Origin: Flavobacterium sp.
GTDB lineage: Bacteria; Bacteroidota; Bacteroidia; Flavobacteriales; Flavobacteriaceae
Reading direction: 5' to 3'
DNA: 53,228 bases
Assembly (NCBI GenBank): GCA_017984835.1
Contig: JAGNYR010000004.1
Span: 1-53,228, forward strand
The notes below the pieces were generated by a model that was given only the letters and a program-made list of their open reading frames with translations, did no database searches and had not been told where the DNA came from. Both the position numbers and the translations under genes were made by a program. Positions 17,222 through 24,354 of the stretch are shown here, piece by piece; within the stretch, counting starts at the first letter, position 1; each line of letters starts with the position of its first letter.

Positions 17222-17442
17222 TATTTATTATTTTGAGAGGCTCTTCGTTGTTTGCCTTTCCAGCTGACATAACCAAGAACAAAAATTCCGAGGGCAAAAT
17301 AACTGACGAATTTAATCCAGAACAATTGCGTCGTTAGTTGTTCTTGAAAAGGAATGTCCTCCACAAAAAAAGTCGAAAATACAATCATAAATACGGCCCA
17401 AAGGCCCCCTGTTACTAATTGATAGGTCCATCTATTGTTCAT
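17221..17442 (-). CDS. Small two-helix membrane protein, function unknown
   Basis: A 73-residue protein with two hydrophobic helices (about 8-27 and 41-60) joined by a short loop with acidic residues, and a basic C-terminal tail (WKGKQRRASQ). I do not recognise a family. It begins 2 bases after gpsA ends, so it is almost certainly cotranscribed, and its coding pattern is regular. The shared terminator lies at its stop. Confidence 0.65.
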   Translation of the reverse strand: MNNRWTYQLVTGGLWAVFMIVFSTFFVEDIPFQEQLTTQLFWIKFVSYFALGIFVLGYVSWKGKQRRASQNNK

Positions 17443-17444
17443 AA

Positions 17445-18440
17445 TTAGTCCAATTTATCGGTTAGTTTTTTAAATACACTTTTTGCGTTTTTACCTTCGT
17501 ATAAGATTTCGTAAACCGCATCAATTATAGGCGTTTTGGCCTTGTAATTCTGATTTAATTTCCAAGCACTTTTGGTGGCATAATACCCTTCTGCAACCAT
17601 GCTCATTTCCATCATCGCACTTTTTACAGTATATCCTTTACCAATCATGTTTCCAAACATTCTGTTGCGTGAAAAAACAGAATATCCTGTAACCAACAAA
17701 TCGCCTAAATAAGCCGAGTCATTGATGTTGCGCTTCATTTTATGTACTTTTCTAATGAATTTTTTCATTTCACGAATGCCATTGCTCATCAAAACGGATT
17801 GAAAATTATCGCCATATCCTAATCCGTGAGCAATTCCCGCCGCAATTGCATAGATGTTTTTCAGCATGGCCGCGTATTCGGTCCCAATAATATCATCCGA
17901 TATTTTGGTTTTAATGTAATTTCCACTTAGGTACTTGGCTACGACTTCTGCTTTATTTGCATCGCCACAAGCAATGGTAAGATAGGATAGCCGTTCAAGT
18001 GCTACTTCTTCTGCATGACAAGGACCGGTAATAACACCAATGTCTTCAAAGGGAATGGAGTAAGTTTGGTTAAAGTGTTCTCCTACAATCAAACTGGTTT
18101 CTGGAACGATTCCTTTGATGGCAGAAAAGATAATTTTATGTTCGAGACTAGCAGTTAGTTTTTCCATTTCAGCGCTTAAAAAAGCAGATGGGATGGCAAA
18201 AATGATATAGTCTGCATACAACACCGCTTCGTTAATATCGTTTGTAAGATGTAATTTGGATACATCAAATTCAACCGAACTCAGATAATTTGGGTTGTGA
18301 TGGTGTGTTTTTATGTGTTCAATTGCAGCTTCATTGCGCATGTACCAAGAAATTTCCGGTAAATTAACGCACAGCATCTTTGCGATAGCGGTTGCCCAAC
18401 TACCCCCTCCAATAACTGCAAACTTTGGAATTTCATTCAT
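17445..18440 (-). CDS. gpsA: NAD(P)H-dependent glycerol-3-phosphate dehydrogenase
   Basis: A 331-residue cytoplasmic enzyme that reduces dihydroxyacetone phosphate to sn-glycerol-3-phosphate for phospholipid synthesis. The dinucleotide motif is GGGSWATA near residue 11, ITGPCHAEEVA is the conserved substrate segment, the catalytic Lys lies in MLKNIYAIAAGIAHGLGYGDN, and the C-terminal domain ends with the expected helices. Length is normal. The promoter at 18463-18492 has good spacing. It leads a two-gene operon with the small membrane protein. Confidence 0.96.
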   Translation of the reverse strand: MNEIPKFAVIGGGSWATAIAKMLCVNLPEISWYMRNEAAIEHIKTHHHNPNYLSSVEFDVSKLHLTNDINEAVLYADYIIFAIPSAFLSAEMEKLTASLEHKIIFSAIKGIVPETSLIVGEHFNQTYSIPFEDIGVITGPCHAEEVALERLSYLTIACGDANKAEVVAKYLSGNYIKTKISDDIIGTEYAAMLKNIYAIAAGIAHGLGYGDNFQSVLMSNGIREMKKFIRKVHKMKRNINDSAYLGDLLVTGYSVFSRNRMFGNMIGKGYTVKSAMMEMSMVAEGYYATKSAWKLNQNYKAKTPIIDAVYEILYEGKNAKSVFKKLTDKLD

Positions 18441-18462
18441 TTTTTTGCTTCTTTTGAAAGTT

Positions 18463-18492
18463 CAAAAATACTGATTTTTATTGGATAGGCAA
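18463..18492 (-). promoter_or_regulatory. Promoter of gpsA (TTG-N19-TATTTTTG)
   Basis: On the minus strand the -7 box is TATTTTTG (18463-18470) and the -33 TTG lies 19 bp upstream (18490-18492). The transcript would start about 15 bases before the ATG. Confidence 0.6.
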
Positions 18493-18542
18493 GGTCGGAT
18501 CACATGGATCCAAATCGACGGACAAACAAAATGGAGAATTGT

Positions 18543-19763
18543 TTATTTAAATTGGATGGCCATGACACTGTCCAACTCTCTTTTGAGCGGTTGCATTTGC
18601 TTATTGAACCTTGGCAAGTTGCGACTTTCCATGGGTTGTGAGTTGGGAAGCTTTAATTGTAAGGCATCCACTTGAACTCCGTTTTTCCAAAAACGATAGC
18701 ATACATGGGGTCCAGATGCTAATCCGGTGCTACCTACTTTACCAATGATGTCTCCTTGCTTCACGCGTTGGCCTCTTCGTACCAATATTTTGGACATATG
18801 AAGGTATTGCGTTGAATAGGTATTGTCATGTTTTATTTTTACAAAATTACCATTACCCGTTGTAAACCCAGCTTGTTCCACAACACCCGATGCCGTTGTC
18901 ATGATAGGAGTTCCTGTAGGAGCAGCATAGTCGGTGCCTTTGTGGGCCTTCCAACGTAATTGAACAGGGTGAAATCGGTTTTTTGAGAATTTTGAAGTAA
19001 TGTGTATGTACTTTAAGGGCGCTTTCAAAAAGAAGTTTTTGAGGGCTTTTCCTTTGTCGTTGAAATAATCAATTTTTGAACTTTTTTCTTGTTGAAAAGG
19101 GAAAGCATAAAATTTTTCTCCCTTGTATTCAATGTAAGAAGCTCTAAGACTGTCTACGCCGTCATAAATGGTATCATTGATGTACCGTTCGGTAAAACTG
19201 ATGGCAAATTTGTTTCCTTTTTGTAACTTAAAAAAGTCAATCGACCAAGCATACACTTTGAGCAATTTATTCGCGAGTGACGGGTCAACCTTTAAATTTT
19301 TTAGGGTAGTTGACAAGGAACCGTCCAATTTACCTGCGATCGTTCTTGTTTTGAATGTTAGCGGTCTTGATTTTTTAAAGGCAATGATGGAATCAGTTAA
19401 ATCAACTAAATAATAATCTAATTTATTGGGTTGATAAATTAAGTATTGTAGTTTGTGGTATTTGTCTTTGGATCGCAAAGCAACATAAGGACGCATAAAA
19501 CGAACCGAAGTAGGGATCGAATCATTGATGATGTCAATAATTTGAGCAGCTTTCTTTCCGTTTAGGTTTTGCTTTTTTAATATTCTTTCGAAGGTGTCTT
19601 GGGCCCAAATCGTGTCATAATGCACATTAAAATCATCGTATCGAAAACCAAAGTCAACCACTGGCTTAGCAGGTTCACTAGCTTCAATAACATATTCTAC
19701 CTCTGTATTTTTACAAGATAGGATGCTGATGAAAACGATGATTATGAGCGCTATTTTTTTCAA
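18543..19763 (-). CDS. M23-family peptidoglycan endopeptidase, lipoprotein (HxC variant)
   Basis: A 406-residue cell-wall hydrolase. The start must be TTG at 19763: it gives a lipoprotein signal with lipobox SILSC (Cys17), and no ATG is available nearby. An N-terminal accessory region (about 40-240) precedes the LytM domain. Zinc ligands His274 and Asp278 are in the HKGTD motif, but the usual HxH near the end reads His353-Val-Cys355 (GPHVCYRFW), so the last metal ligand is Cys rather than His. I recall this HVC form as usual for the Bacteroidota subgroup, so it is probably active, but it is not canonical. It follows the tryptophan dioxygenase gene by 12 bases. Confidence 0.88.
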   Translation of the reverse strand: MKKIALIIIVFISILSCKNTEVEYVIEASEPAKPVVDFGFRYDDFNVHYDTIWAQDTFERILKKQNLNGKKAAQIIDIINDSIPTSVRFMRPYVALRSKDKYHKLQYLIYQPNKLDYYLVDLTDSIIAFKKSRPLTFKTRTIAGKLDGSLSTTLKNLKVDPSLANKLLKVYAWSIDFFKLQKGNKFAISFTERYINDTIYDGVDSLRASYIEYKGEKFYAFPFQQEKSSKIDYFNDKGKALKNFFLKAPLKYIHITSKFSKNRFHPVQLRWKAHKGTDYAAPTGTPIMTTASGVVEQAGFTTGNGNFVKIKHDNTYSTQYLHMSKILVRRGQRVKQGDIIGKVGSTGLASGPHVCYRFWKNGVQVDALQLKLPNSQPMESRNLPRFNKQMQPLKRELDSVMAIQFK

Positions 19764-19775
19764 AAGTTGGATGTA

Positions 19776-20702
19776 TTAGCAGTCTTCTCCCCAGTTTTTT
19801 AATTCTTCTTCTGACCATAATTCTGGAAAGAAAATTCTTCTTTGGTATTTTGGATGCATGTATTTTTTCCAGTCGCTACCCCCCGTTGCTTCTCCGGTTC
19901 CATGACCACTTTCTATGTATTTTCTAGCTGCATTTAAGTGACCCATCACCCAAGTAATGTTTACTGTTTTATCATAATGACGCATCGCATTGATGAGGTC
20001 TTCATTTTTTTGATCTTCCTCTGGCAGTTGTTTGAATTTTTGCCACAAGTTCGTCGTGTTATAGGCTTCCATTTGACGCAAAAATTCTTCTTTGTATTTG
20101 CGTTCAAACTCTAATATTAAATAGCTTTTTTGTCCAGTATGATAATCTTTCCCGGCAGCTTGCCAATATAAATGTTCGAAGGCGTGGGTATAAGGAGTAT
20201 TTCTATCAATCGTTGCTCTAAATCTGAAATCAATTAAGTTGATCAAGTCTGTTGAAGCAAATTCAATTGTTCGGTATTGTGCACTTTGAAAACCACTGGC
20301 TGGCGTAAGGGTATTTCTAAATTTCATATACTGCTCTACTTCCATCCCGTCTCCCATGATGTCAAAAGAAGTGGTCAGCATATCAAAATAACGGCTCACC
20401 CTGGTTACTCTTTCAGTAAAAAATTGCGTCGTTGGCTGTTCCGTTCGGGTTACTTGGTTTATTTCCCAAAGTATCATTTTGAATAATAATTCATTTACTT
20501 GATGGTACATGATGAACACCATTTCATCAGGTAGAGTAGTGCGTTGTGTTTGAAGATTCAATAACGCATCCGTTTGAATATAATCCCAATAGGTGATGGG
20601 TTTTGCCCAAAGCAATCCTTCTAAATGGGTATCTGTTTTTTGGTTGATTGCTTCAAATTTATGTTGTAAATCTGCTAAGATTTTAGTGGTTGTATCGCTC
20701 AT
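19776..20702 (-). CDS. Tryptophan 2,3-dioxygenase family protein
   Basis: A 308-residue all-helical heme protein of the TDO family, which converts tryptophan to N-formylkynurenine, the first step of the kynurenine pathway. The distal-pocket motif is HQVNELLFKMILWE with His67; the proximal heme His is probably His255 in WVMGHLNAARK. The substrate loop reads GHGTGEATGGSDW, diverging from the GTGGSSG of classic TDOs but keeping its Gly/Thr pattern. Length is typical. Its ATG overlaps the stop of the DUF3108 gene (TAATG). No kynurenine monooxygenase or kynureninase gene is in the window, so the rest of the route must lie elsewhere. Confidence 0.88.
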   Translation of the reverse strand: MSDTTTKILADLQHKFEAINQKTDTHLEGLLWAKPITYWDYIQTDALLNLQTQRTTLPDEMVFIMYHQVNELLFKMILWEINQVTRTEQPTTQFFTERVTRVSRYFDMLTTSFDIMGDGMEVEQYMKFRNTLTPASGFQSAQYRTIEFASTDLINLIDFRFRATIDRNTPYTHAFEHLYWQAAGKDYHTGQKSYLILEFERKYKEEFLRQMEAYNTTNLWQKFKQLPEEDQKNEDLINAMRHYDKTVNITWVMGHLNAARKYIESGHGTGEATGGSDWKKYMHPKYQRRIFFPELWSEEELKNWGEDC

Positions 20703-21481
20703 TATTTATTTACTTTTACCATGAATGGATTTTTTAATCCTTTAAAAGATTCAATATCGGCTTTTATTGAACCTACTGCCAAACTGGCTTTTATTCGAAC
20801 CGGAATTCTGCTTTCATCATCTGTGATCCAAACTGTTAAACTTTCCTCTTCTTTAAATACCCTTCCTGATTGAACCAGTGGGCGAAAAATCAAAGCAGAA
20901 GTTACCCCAAATTTAGTTTTTATATCTTCTTTTCCTAAATATTTCAGCTTAAATTTTGTGGTTTCATCATCAAAAAACATATCGATTGAAATGGACTCAT
21001 TCACTTTCAACTTATCGATTTCTGGATGGTTCCTAAGGTAAAAGAAAGCCGAAATAATATCTTGGACGTTTTCGGTTACTTGGAATGTGTTTTCGGTTTT
21101 GTTTTTATAATCTTTTACTAAAATTTTGTTTGTAGCTTGATTAAAAAACCCTTCTTGGTCTTTTGTATATCCGCCTTCATCAATTTTTCGAACGTATTGA
21201 TAAGGTTTACCGGTTTCTTTGTCAAAATAGCTTTCGTAATTATCGTTCACTTTGAAGAAAAAACGCGACATCCCAACGGTATATCCTTTTCCAATCGCAT
21301 GGAAGACTTTTTTGTTATTTTTTACAGCTTCTTGCACCTCCAATGTTGCATAACCCGCATTTATTAATCCGTAGTGAATTCTAAATTTTATCCACTCTCC
21401 CGCTTGAAATGCACTTTCTTTAGGAGAAGAATCAAATCCAAGTGAAACAAAGATCAGGGTAAGTAATATCAGTTTTTTCAT
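20702..21481 (-). CDS. DUF3108-domain periplasmic protein
   Basis: A protein of about 259 residues. I chose the ATG at 21481 because it begins a clear signal peptide (MKKLILLTLIFVSLGF) and because a promoter box lies at 21525-21532, making the longer frame to 21586 impossible in the main transcript. The mature part is beta-rich and matches DUF3108 (FQAGEWIKFRIHYGLINAGYATLEV at the start, in two short blocks; ESLTVWITDDESRIPVRI later). DUF3108 proteins are thought to adopt a lipocalin- or LolA-like fold, with no assigned substrate. It is translationally coupled to the tryptophan dioxygenase gene. Confidence 0.85.
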   Translation of the reverse strand: MKKLILLTLIFVSLGFDSSPKESAFQAGEWIKFRIHYGLINAGYATLEVQEAVKNNKKVFHAIGKGYTVGMSRFFFKVNDNYESYFDKETGKPYQYVRKIDEGGYTKDQEGFFNQATNKILVKDYKNKTENTFQVTENVQDIISAFFYLRNHPEIDKLKVNESISIDMFFDDETTKFKLKYLGKEDIKTKFGVTSALIFRPLVQSGRVFKEEESLTVWITDDESRIPVRIKASLAVGSIKADIESFKGLKNPFMVKVNK

Positions 21482-21524
21482 AAAAATAGAATGGGGTACT
21501 TTCTGTACTAAGCAATATTTATTC

Positions 21525-21556
21525 CAAAAGTATAAAAACAAAAAAACCCAATCAAA
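21525..21556 (-). promoter_or_regulatory. Promoter of the DUF3108-TDO-M23 operon (TTTG-N20-TACTTTTG)
   Basis: On the minus strand TTTG (21553-21556) is followed after 20 bp by TACTTTTG (21525-21532). It overlaps the terminator of the upstream small RNA, so the -33 element lies inside that terminator's loop and arm. The 5' leader would be about 37 bases. Confidence 0.65.
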
Positions 21557-21656
21557 GAATGACTGAGTTTTTATGCTATTAACCAACCAAAAAAACTATA
21601 AATTATGAAAAACTTATATGAAAAACGTATAAAGGAAACCACTCCTTTGTTTTTCC
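21540..21656 (-). ncRNA. Candidate small structured RNA, about 115 nt
   Basis: Read on the minus strand, a full promoter (21662-21694) is followed within a few bases by a two-tier hairpin: GAAAAAC pairs with GUUUUUC, enclosing AAAGGA pairing with UCCUUU (21620-21655). Then comes an A/U-rich single-stranded part with the 10-mer GUUUUUCAUA twice (21617-21626 and 21604-21613), and a 12-bp terminator stem (21543-21571) with a long U-run. There is no start codon with a sensible reading frame. I do not recognise a known RNA family. It could act in trans (the 10-mer is complementary to UAUGAAAAAC, a common start region), or be the 5' part of a longer leader for the DUF3108 operon. Confidence 0.6.
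21543..21571 (-). terminator. Intrinsic terminator of the small RNA
   Basis: On the minus strand, arms AAAACUCAGUCA and UGAUUGGGUUUU pair over 12 bp (two G-U pairs) around a 5-base loop, followed by a run of U interrupted by one G. It could also terminate read-through from hpd. Confidence 0.8.
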
Positions 21657-21661
21657 GAGTG

Positions 21662-21694
21662 CAAAAGTACTTTATTTTGTTGCGTTATTGCAAA
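21662..21694 (-). promoter_or_regulatory. Promoter of the small RNA (TTTG-N21-TACTTTTG)
   Basis: TTTG (21691-21694) and TACTTTTG (21662-21669), spaced 21 bp on the minus strand, match the Bacteroidota primary sigma consensus exactly. It lies between hpd and the DUF3108 gene. The predicted +1 falls at the foot of the hairpin. Confidence 0.7.
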
Positions 21695-21779
21695 CATTTT
21701 TTTTACTTTAACACAAATTTTACAATTATATACCCTTTTTGGTTGTCAAAATTACACATAATGTAATTTTGAGGTAATT

Positions 21780-22940
21780 TTATAACGTTCCTCTCAGTGC
21801 TTGCTCTCTTTCGATCGATTCGAAAAGCGCTTTAAAGTTTCCTGCTCCAAATCCTCTAGCTCCCATTCTTTGAATGATTTCAAAGAAGAGTGTTGGACGG
21901 TCTTCCACTGGTTTTGTAAATATCTGTAACAAATACCCTTCTTCATCCGCATCAATCATAATCCCTAGCTTTTGTAATTCATTGATGTCTTCTTTAAATT
22001 TAGACATATGATCTTTCAATCTTTCCGGAATGGCATCGTAGTAAGCTTGCGGAGGCGTGCTCAAAAATTCAATTCCACGGGCACGCATTTCGGCAACTGT
22101 AGTGAGAATGTCATCGGTAGCTACTGCAATATGTTGCACTCCTGGACCTTCATAGAAATCCAAATATTCTTCAATTTGTGACTTTTTCTTTCCTTCTGCT
22201 GGTTCGTTGATTGGAAATTTGATTCTTCCGTTTCCGTTACTCATTACTTTGGACATTAATGCAGAATATTCCGTCGTAATTTGTTTGTCATCAAAGGATA
22301 AGAAGTTCACGAATCCCATCACATCTTCGTACCATTTTACCCAAACATTCATTTCGTTCCAACCTACATTTCCTACCATGTGGTCAATGAATTTCAATCC
22401 AACTGGTGTTGGGTTGTAATCCGATTTATGTTCCACAAACCCTGGTAAAAAGGCACCTGTGTAATTTTTTCGTTCCACAAACATATGAACTGTTTCTCCA
22501 TATGTGTAAATTCCGGCACGAACTACTTCTCCAAATTCATCTTTTTCTACGGTTGGCTCCATATAAACTCTGGCCCCACGTTTGGTGGTTTCTTCAAAAG
22601 ATTTTCTAGCATCTTCAACCCAAAGCGCAACGATTTTTACACCATCTCCGTGTTTTTTTACATGTTCGCCAATCGGTGAATTGCTTGTTAATGCAGTGGT
22701 AAGTACTATGCGTATTTTATCTTGTTTTAGCACATAACTTACCGCATCTCTCGATCCTGTTTCCAAACCTCTGTAGGCATGTGATTGAAATCCGAATGCT
22801 GTTTTATAAAAATGAGCGGCTTGTTTGGCATTACCAACATAAAACTCAACATAATCGGTTCCTAACAAAGGCAAAAAATCTTGTGCGCCTTCAAATATTT
22901 TTTCTAAGCCGTATTCGACTGATTTTAATTCTTGTGACAT
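21780..22940 (-). CDS. hpd: 4-hydroxyphenylpyruvate dioxygenase
   Basis: A 386-residue iron-dependent dioxygenase that turns 4-hydroxyphenylpyruvate into homogentisate in tyrosine catabolism. It has two vicinal-oxygen-chelate halves. The iron ligands are His187 (IDHMVGN), His270 (VQHIAVAT) and Glu354 (FFEIIQR), and the C-terminal GFGAGNFKALFE helix that gates the active site is intact. It follows hmgA by 55 bases, and the two form a tyrosine-degradation operon. A 7-bp hairpin lies in that gap. Confidence 0.97.
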   Translation of the reverse strand: MSQELKSVEYGLEKIFEGAQDFLPLLGTDYVEFYVGNAKQAAHFYKTAFGFQSHAYRGLETGSRDAVSYVLKQDKIRIVLTTALTSNSPIGEHVKKHGDGVKIVALWVEDARKSFEETTKRGARVYMEPTVEKDEFGEVVRAGIYTYGETVHMFVERKNYTGAFLPGFVEHKSDYNPTPVGLKFIDHMVGNVGWNEMNVWVKWYEDVMGFVNFLSFDDKQITTEYSALMSKVMSNGNGRIKFPINEPAEGKKKSQIEEYLDFYEGPGVQHIAVATDDILTTVAEMRARGIEFLSTPPQAYYDAIPERLKDHMSKFKEDINELQKLGIMIDADEEGYLLQIFTKPVEDRPTLFFEIIQRMGARGFGAGNFKALFESIEREQALRGTL

Positions 22941-22957
22941 AATGAACTATTTTTTTC

Positions 22958-22975
22958 TAGATTTTCGTAAATCTA
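22958..22975 (-). promoter_or_regulatory. Hairpin between hmgA and hpd
   Basis: Perfect 7-bp inverted repeat TAGATTT / AAATCTA with a 4-base loop, ending 18 bases before the hpd start. It has no U-run on the minus strand, so it is not a normal terminator; it may be an RNA-processing or stability element. Confidence 0.4.
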
Positions 22976-22995
22976 AAGGAGTGTTTTTAATAAAA

Positions 22996-24156
22996 TTATT
23001 GATCTAACCACGATTGATAATACGTGTTATCGGCAATTTTCATTGCTTCTTCAGTAACCATCAAGGGTTTAAAAGTATCTACCATTACGGCTAATTCCAA
23101 AGTCTCTTTTTTTCCGATACTTCTTTCTGCAGCTCCTGGGTGAGGTCCGTGTGGAATTCCGGCTGGATGTAAAGATATGTTTCCGGGTTTGACATCGTTT
23201 CTGCTCATAAAATCACCATCGACATAATATAATACTTCGTCGGCATCAATATTACTGTGGTTATAGGGCGCAGGAATTGCGAGTGGATGGTAATCGTATA
23301 ACCTCGGAACAAACGAACAAATGACAAATGCATCCGTTTCAAAGGTTTGATGCACGGGAGGCGGCAAATGAATTCTACCGGTAATAGGTTCGAAATCGTG
23401 GATTGAAAAAGCATACGGATAATTGTACCCATCATAACCTACCACATCAAAGGGATGTGAGGCATATACCATTTCGAAAATTTCGTCTTTCTTTTTTATT
23501 TTGATGATGAATTCTCCTGATTCGTTATTGGTTTCTAACTCATGTGGACGACGGATATCGCGCTCGCAAAAAGGAGCGTGCTCAAGTAGTTGTCCAAACC
23601 AATTTCGGTATTGCTTAGGGGTGTATACCGGTCGGTGTGATTCTACAATAAACAATCGATTGTCTTCTGTATCAAAATCAATTTTATAAATCATTCCTCG
23701 AGGCACGACTAAATAATCTCCATAGCTAAAATCTAAATTTCCTAGCATGGTTCTTAGTTTTCCTGTCCCTTTATGAATAAAAATAACCTCATCTGAATCG
23801 GTATTTTTATAAAAATAATCGGTTGTTGATTTTCTAGGTGCAGCCAGAACAATGTGACAATCTGAATTGGTCAACACAATTTTTCTGCTTTCTAAAAAAT
23901 CGTCTTGAGGGGCTACTTCAAAACCTCTCAATTTATACGATTGAATGTTGTTTGCATTGGCGATTTTTGGCGCCACACTGTATTGGTTTCGAATTTCTTT
24001 AACTTGAGTGGGGCGTTGCTCGTGATACATGTTGGTCGACATTCCGTCAAAACCAACGGTCCCAAATAACTGTTCGTAATACAAATCTCCGTTGGGTTTA
24101 CGGAACTGTGTATGACGTTTGCGAGGGATTTCTCCTAATTTATGATATAGTGGCAT
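22996..24156 (-). CDS. hmgA: Homogentisate 1,2-dioxygenase
   Basis: A 386-residue cupin dioxygenase that cleaves homogentisate to maleylacetoacetate, the step after Hpd. It is shorter than the roughly 430-445-residue proteobacterial and animal enzymes, as is usual in Bacteroidota. Likely iron ligands are His300, Glu307 and His336 in the blocks PYNHSN-DADEV and GIPHGPHPG. It is the first gene of the hmgA-hpd operon. The 198-bp region upstream has the terminator of the permease gene at its far end but no exact -7 box for hmgA. Maleylacetoacetate isomerase and fumarylacetoacetase are not in the window. Confidence 0.94.
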   Translation of the reverse strand: MPLYHKLGEIPRKRHTQFRKPNGDLYYEQLFGTVGFDGMSTNMYHEQRPTQVKEIRNQYSVAPKIANANNIQSYKLRGFEVAPQDDFLESRKIVLTNSDCHIVLAAPRKSTTDYFYKNTDSDEVIFIHKGTGKLRTMLGNLDFSYGDYLVVPRGMIYKIDFDTEDNRLFIVESHRPVYTPKQYRNWFGQLLEHAPFCERDIRRPHELETNNESGEFIIKIKKKDEIFEMVYASHPFDVVGYDGYNYPYAFSIHDFEPITGRIHLPPPVHQTFETDAFVICSFVPRLYDYHPLAIPAPYNHSNIDADEVLYYVDGDFMSRNDVKPGNISLHPAGIPHGPHPGAAERSIGKKETLELAVMVDTFKPLMVTEEAMKIADNTYYQSWLDQ

Positions 24157-24327
24157 TTCTTTAGGTTTAAAAATTGATAGGTTAAAAGTTTAATTGAAAA
24201 AGGATTTAAACTTTTTTAAAAACAAAAAGAAGTTGGATTCATTCAGGATTTCTCTTGATGAGGAATTTTAAGTGTCGTAATAATTCGGTCCAATTTTTTG
24301 TCATATACAAATATCGTAAAAAAACAA

Positions 24328-24352
24328 AAAAGCCACTATAAAAGTGGCTTAA
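24328..24352 (-). terminator. Terminator of the amino-acid permease gene
   Basis: AAGCCACT / AGTGGCTT stem with a 5-base loop, starting two bases after the permease stop on the minus strand and followed by TTTTTTGTTTTTTT. Confidence 0.88.
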
Positions 24353-24354
24353 AT

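Noticed and set aside
21605-21768. Plus-strand ORF of about 54 codons starting MKNLYEKRIK
   Set aside because: It lies antisense to the structured RNA and its promoter, has no promoter box of its own, and ends in very Phe/Tyr-rich low-complexity sequence typical of AT-rich shadow frames.
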